Origin: an uncultured Phycisphaerales bacterium
GTDB lineage: Bacteria; Planctomycetota; Phycisphaerae; Sedimentisphaerales; Anaerobacaceae
Reading direction: 5' to 3'
DNA length: 5,103 bases
Assembly (NCBI GenBank): GCA_937927975.1
Contig: CALEZT010000156.1
Span: 1-5,103, forward strand
The notes below the pieces were generated by a model that made no database searches, was not told the origin of the DNA, and saw only the letters and a list, made by a program, of their open reading frames with translations. A program made the position numbers and the translations under genes. Position 1 is the stretch's first letter, and each line of letters opens with the position of its first letter. Shown here piece by piece: positions 4,941 through 5,103 of the stretch.

Positions 4941-5103
4941 CAGCTTGCCTGCTCCGCCACTTCAGCACAGAGAAGAAGCCGGGGTTTGATGACGCTCGGT
5001 AGTGGCGCGGCCAGCCTTGCGGCCTGGCCTTCACCGGCCGGATAGACTTGACGATTGCGTCGATATGGGCGTGCTACCGTTGTCATCGCCCCCGAGAATA
5101 CCG
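4940..5103 (-). CDS. Possible C-terminal end of an unrecognised upstream gene, cut by window edge
   Basis: A minus-strand frame is open from the right edge to a TGA at 4940-4942, overlapping the ATG of the 527-aa gene by one base (TGATG), a common coupling arrangement. It reads VFSGAMTTVARPYRRNRQ, then VYPAGEGQAARLAAPLPSVI, KPRLLLCAEVAEQAS. There is no recognisable domain. An internal ATG at 5086 could start a 48-aa protein, though its upstream G-run lies too close for a good ribosome site. The main support is the stop-start overlap, so this is a weak call. Confidence 0.3.
   Translation of the reverse strand, partial: VFSGAMTTVARPYRRNRQVYPAGEGQAARLAAPLPSVIKPRLLLCAEVAEQAS

Larger units (their letters stand above)
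1..4942 (-). mobile_element. Part of an integrative genetic element (boundaries outside or undetermined)
   Basis: A tyrosine integrase, an excisionase-like HTH protein, an RHH-like regulator, a D5-type helicase and small overlapping phage-like genes all on one strand make up an integrative element core. Most elements of this type have their attachment site beside the integrase, so one end probably lies left of position 1. No direct-repeat attachment core or tRNA is seen. Whether the 527-aa gene is part of the element or its cargo is not certain, and the right limit given is only the last coupled gene. Confidence 0.65.

Overview
The window looks like the inner part of an integrative mobile element from a bacterium, most probably a member of the Planctomycetota. 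The taxonomic guess rests on two things. The integrase N-terminus (MATIGKDKGGRKRILFV..., then ...TARWVADL...) closely resembles the tyrosine recombinases that are very common in planctomycete genomes. The small HTH and Cys-cluster proteins around the helicase are also of types I associate with that phylum. This comes from remembered family resemblance, not from a search. The sequence is moderately GC-rich, and all supported genes lie on the minus strand, so the window is best read from right to left.

Layout in the direction of transcription. (1) 5103-4940: tail of a possible unrecognised ORF whose TGA overlaps the next ATG by one base. (2) 4940-3357: a 527-residue protein of unknown role. Its last ~185 residues look like the C-terminal module found at the end of large AfsR/LuxR-type or cyclase-linked regulatory ATPases, but here no ATPase is attached. 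(3) 3356-3231: a non-coding gap with two tandem 19-bp inverted-repeat units, a 14-bp perfect palindrome and a hairpin that would hide the ribosome binding site of the next gene. (4) 3230-1075: a tightly overlapped four-gene operon: a MerR-like HTH protein (68 aa), an unknown 76-aa protein, a Cys-cluster protein (94 aa) and a D5/SF3-type replicative helicase (483 aa). (5) 1074-951: a gap with a purine-rich stretch on the coding strand, flanked by paired CGTCC(C/T)A boxes in inverted orientation. (6) 950-714: an excisionase-like HTH protein. (7) 713-683: a good sigma70-type promoter with an embedded inverted repeat. (8) 682-491: a 63-aa ribbon-helix-helix-like protein, followed two bases later by (9) the tyrosine integrase (488 to the window edge, incomplete).

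How the parts may work together (inference): the integrase and excisionase-like protein would move the element. The helicase, perhaps with the Cys-cluster protein, would support its replication after excision. The HTH and RHH proteins would control two transcription units, one led by the 68-aa HTH gene and one by the RHH-integrase promoter. The most novel points are the helicase-only replication protein without a primase domain, the structured gap at 3231-3356, the paired-box arrangement at 998-1107, and the stand-alone regulatory-ATPase tail domain in the 527-aa protein. No attachment site, tRNA, CRISPR array or insertion sequence is visible, so the ends of the element lie outside the window.
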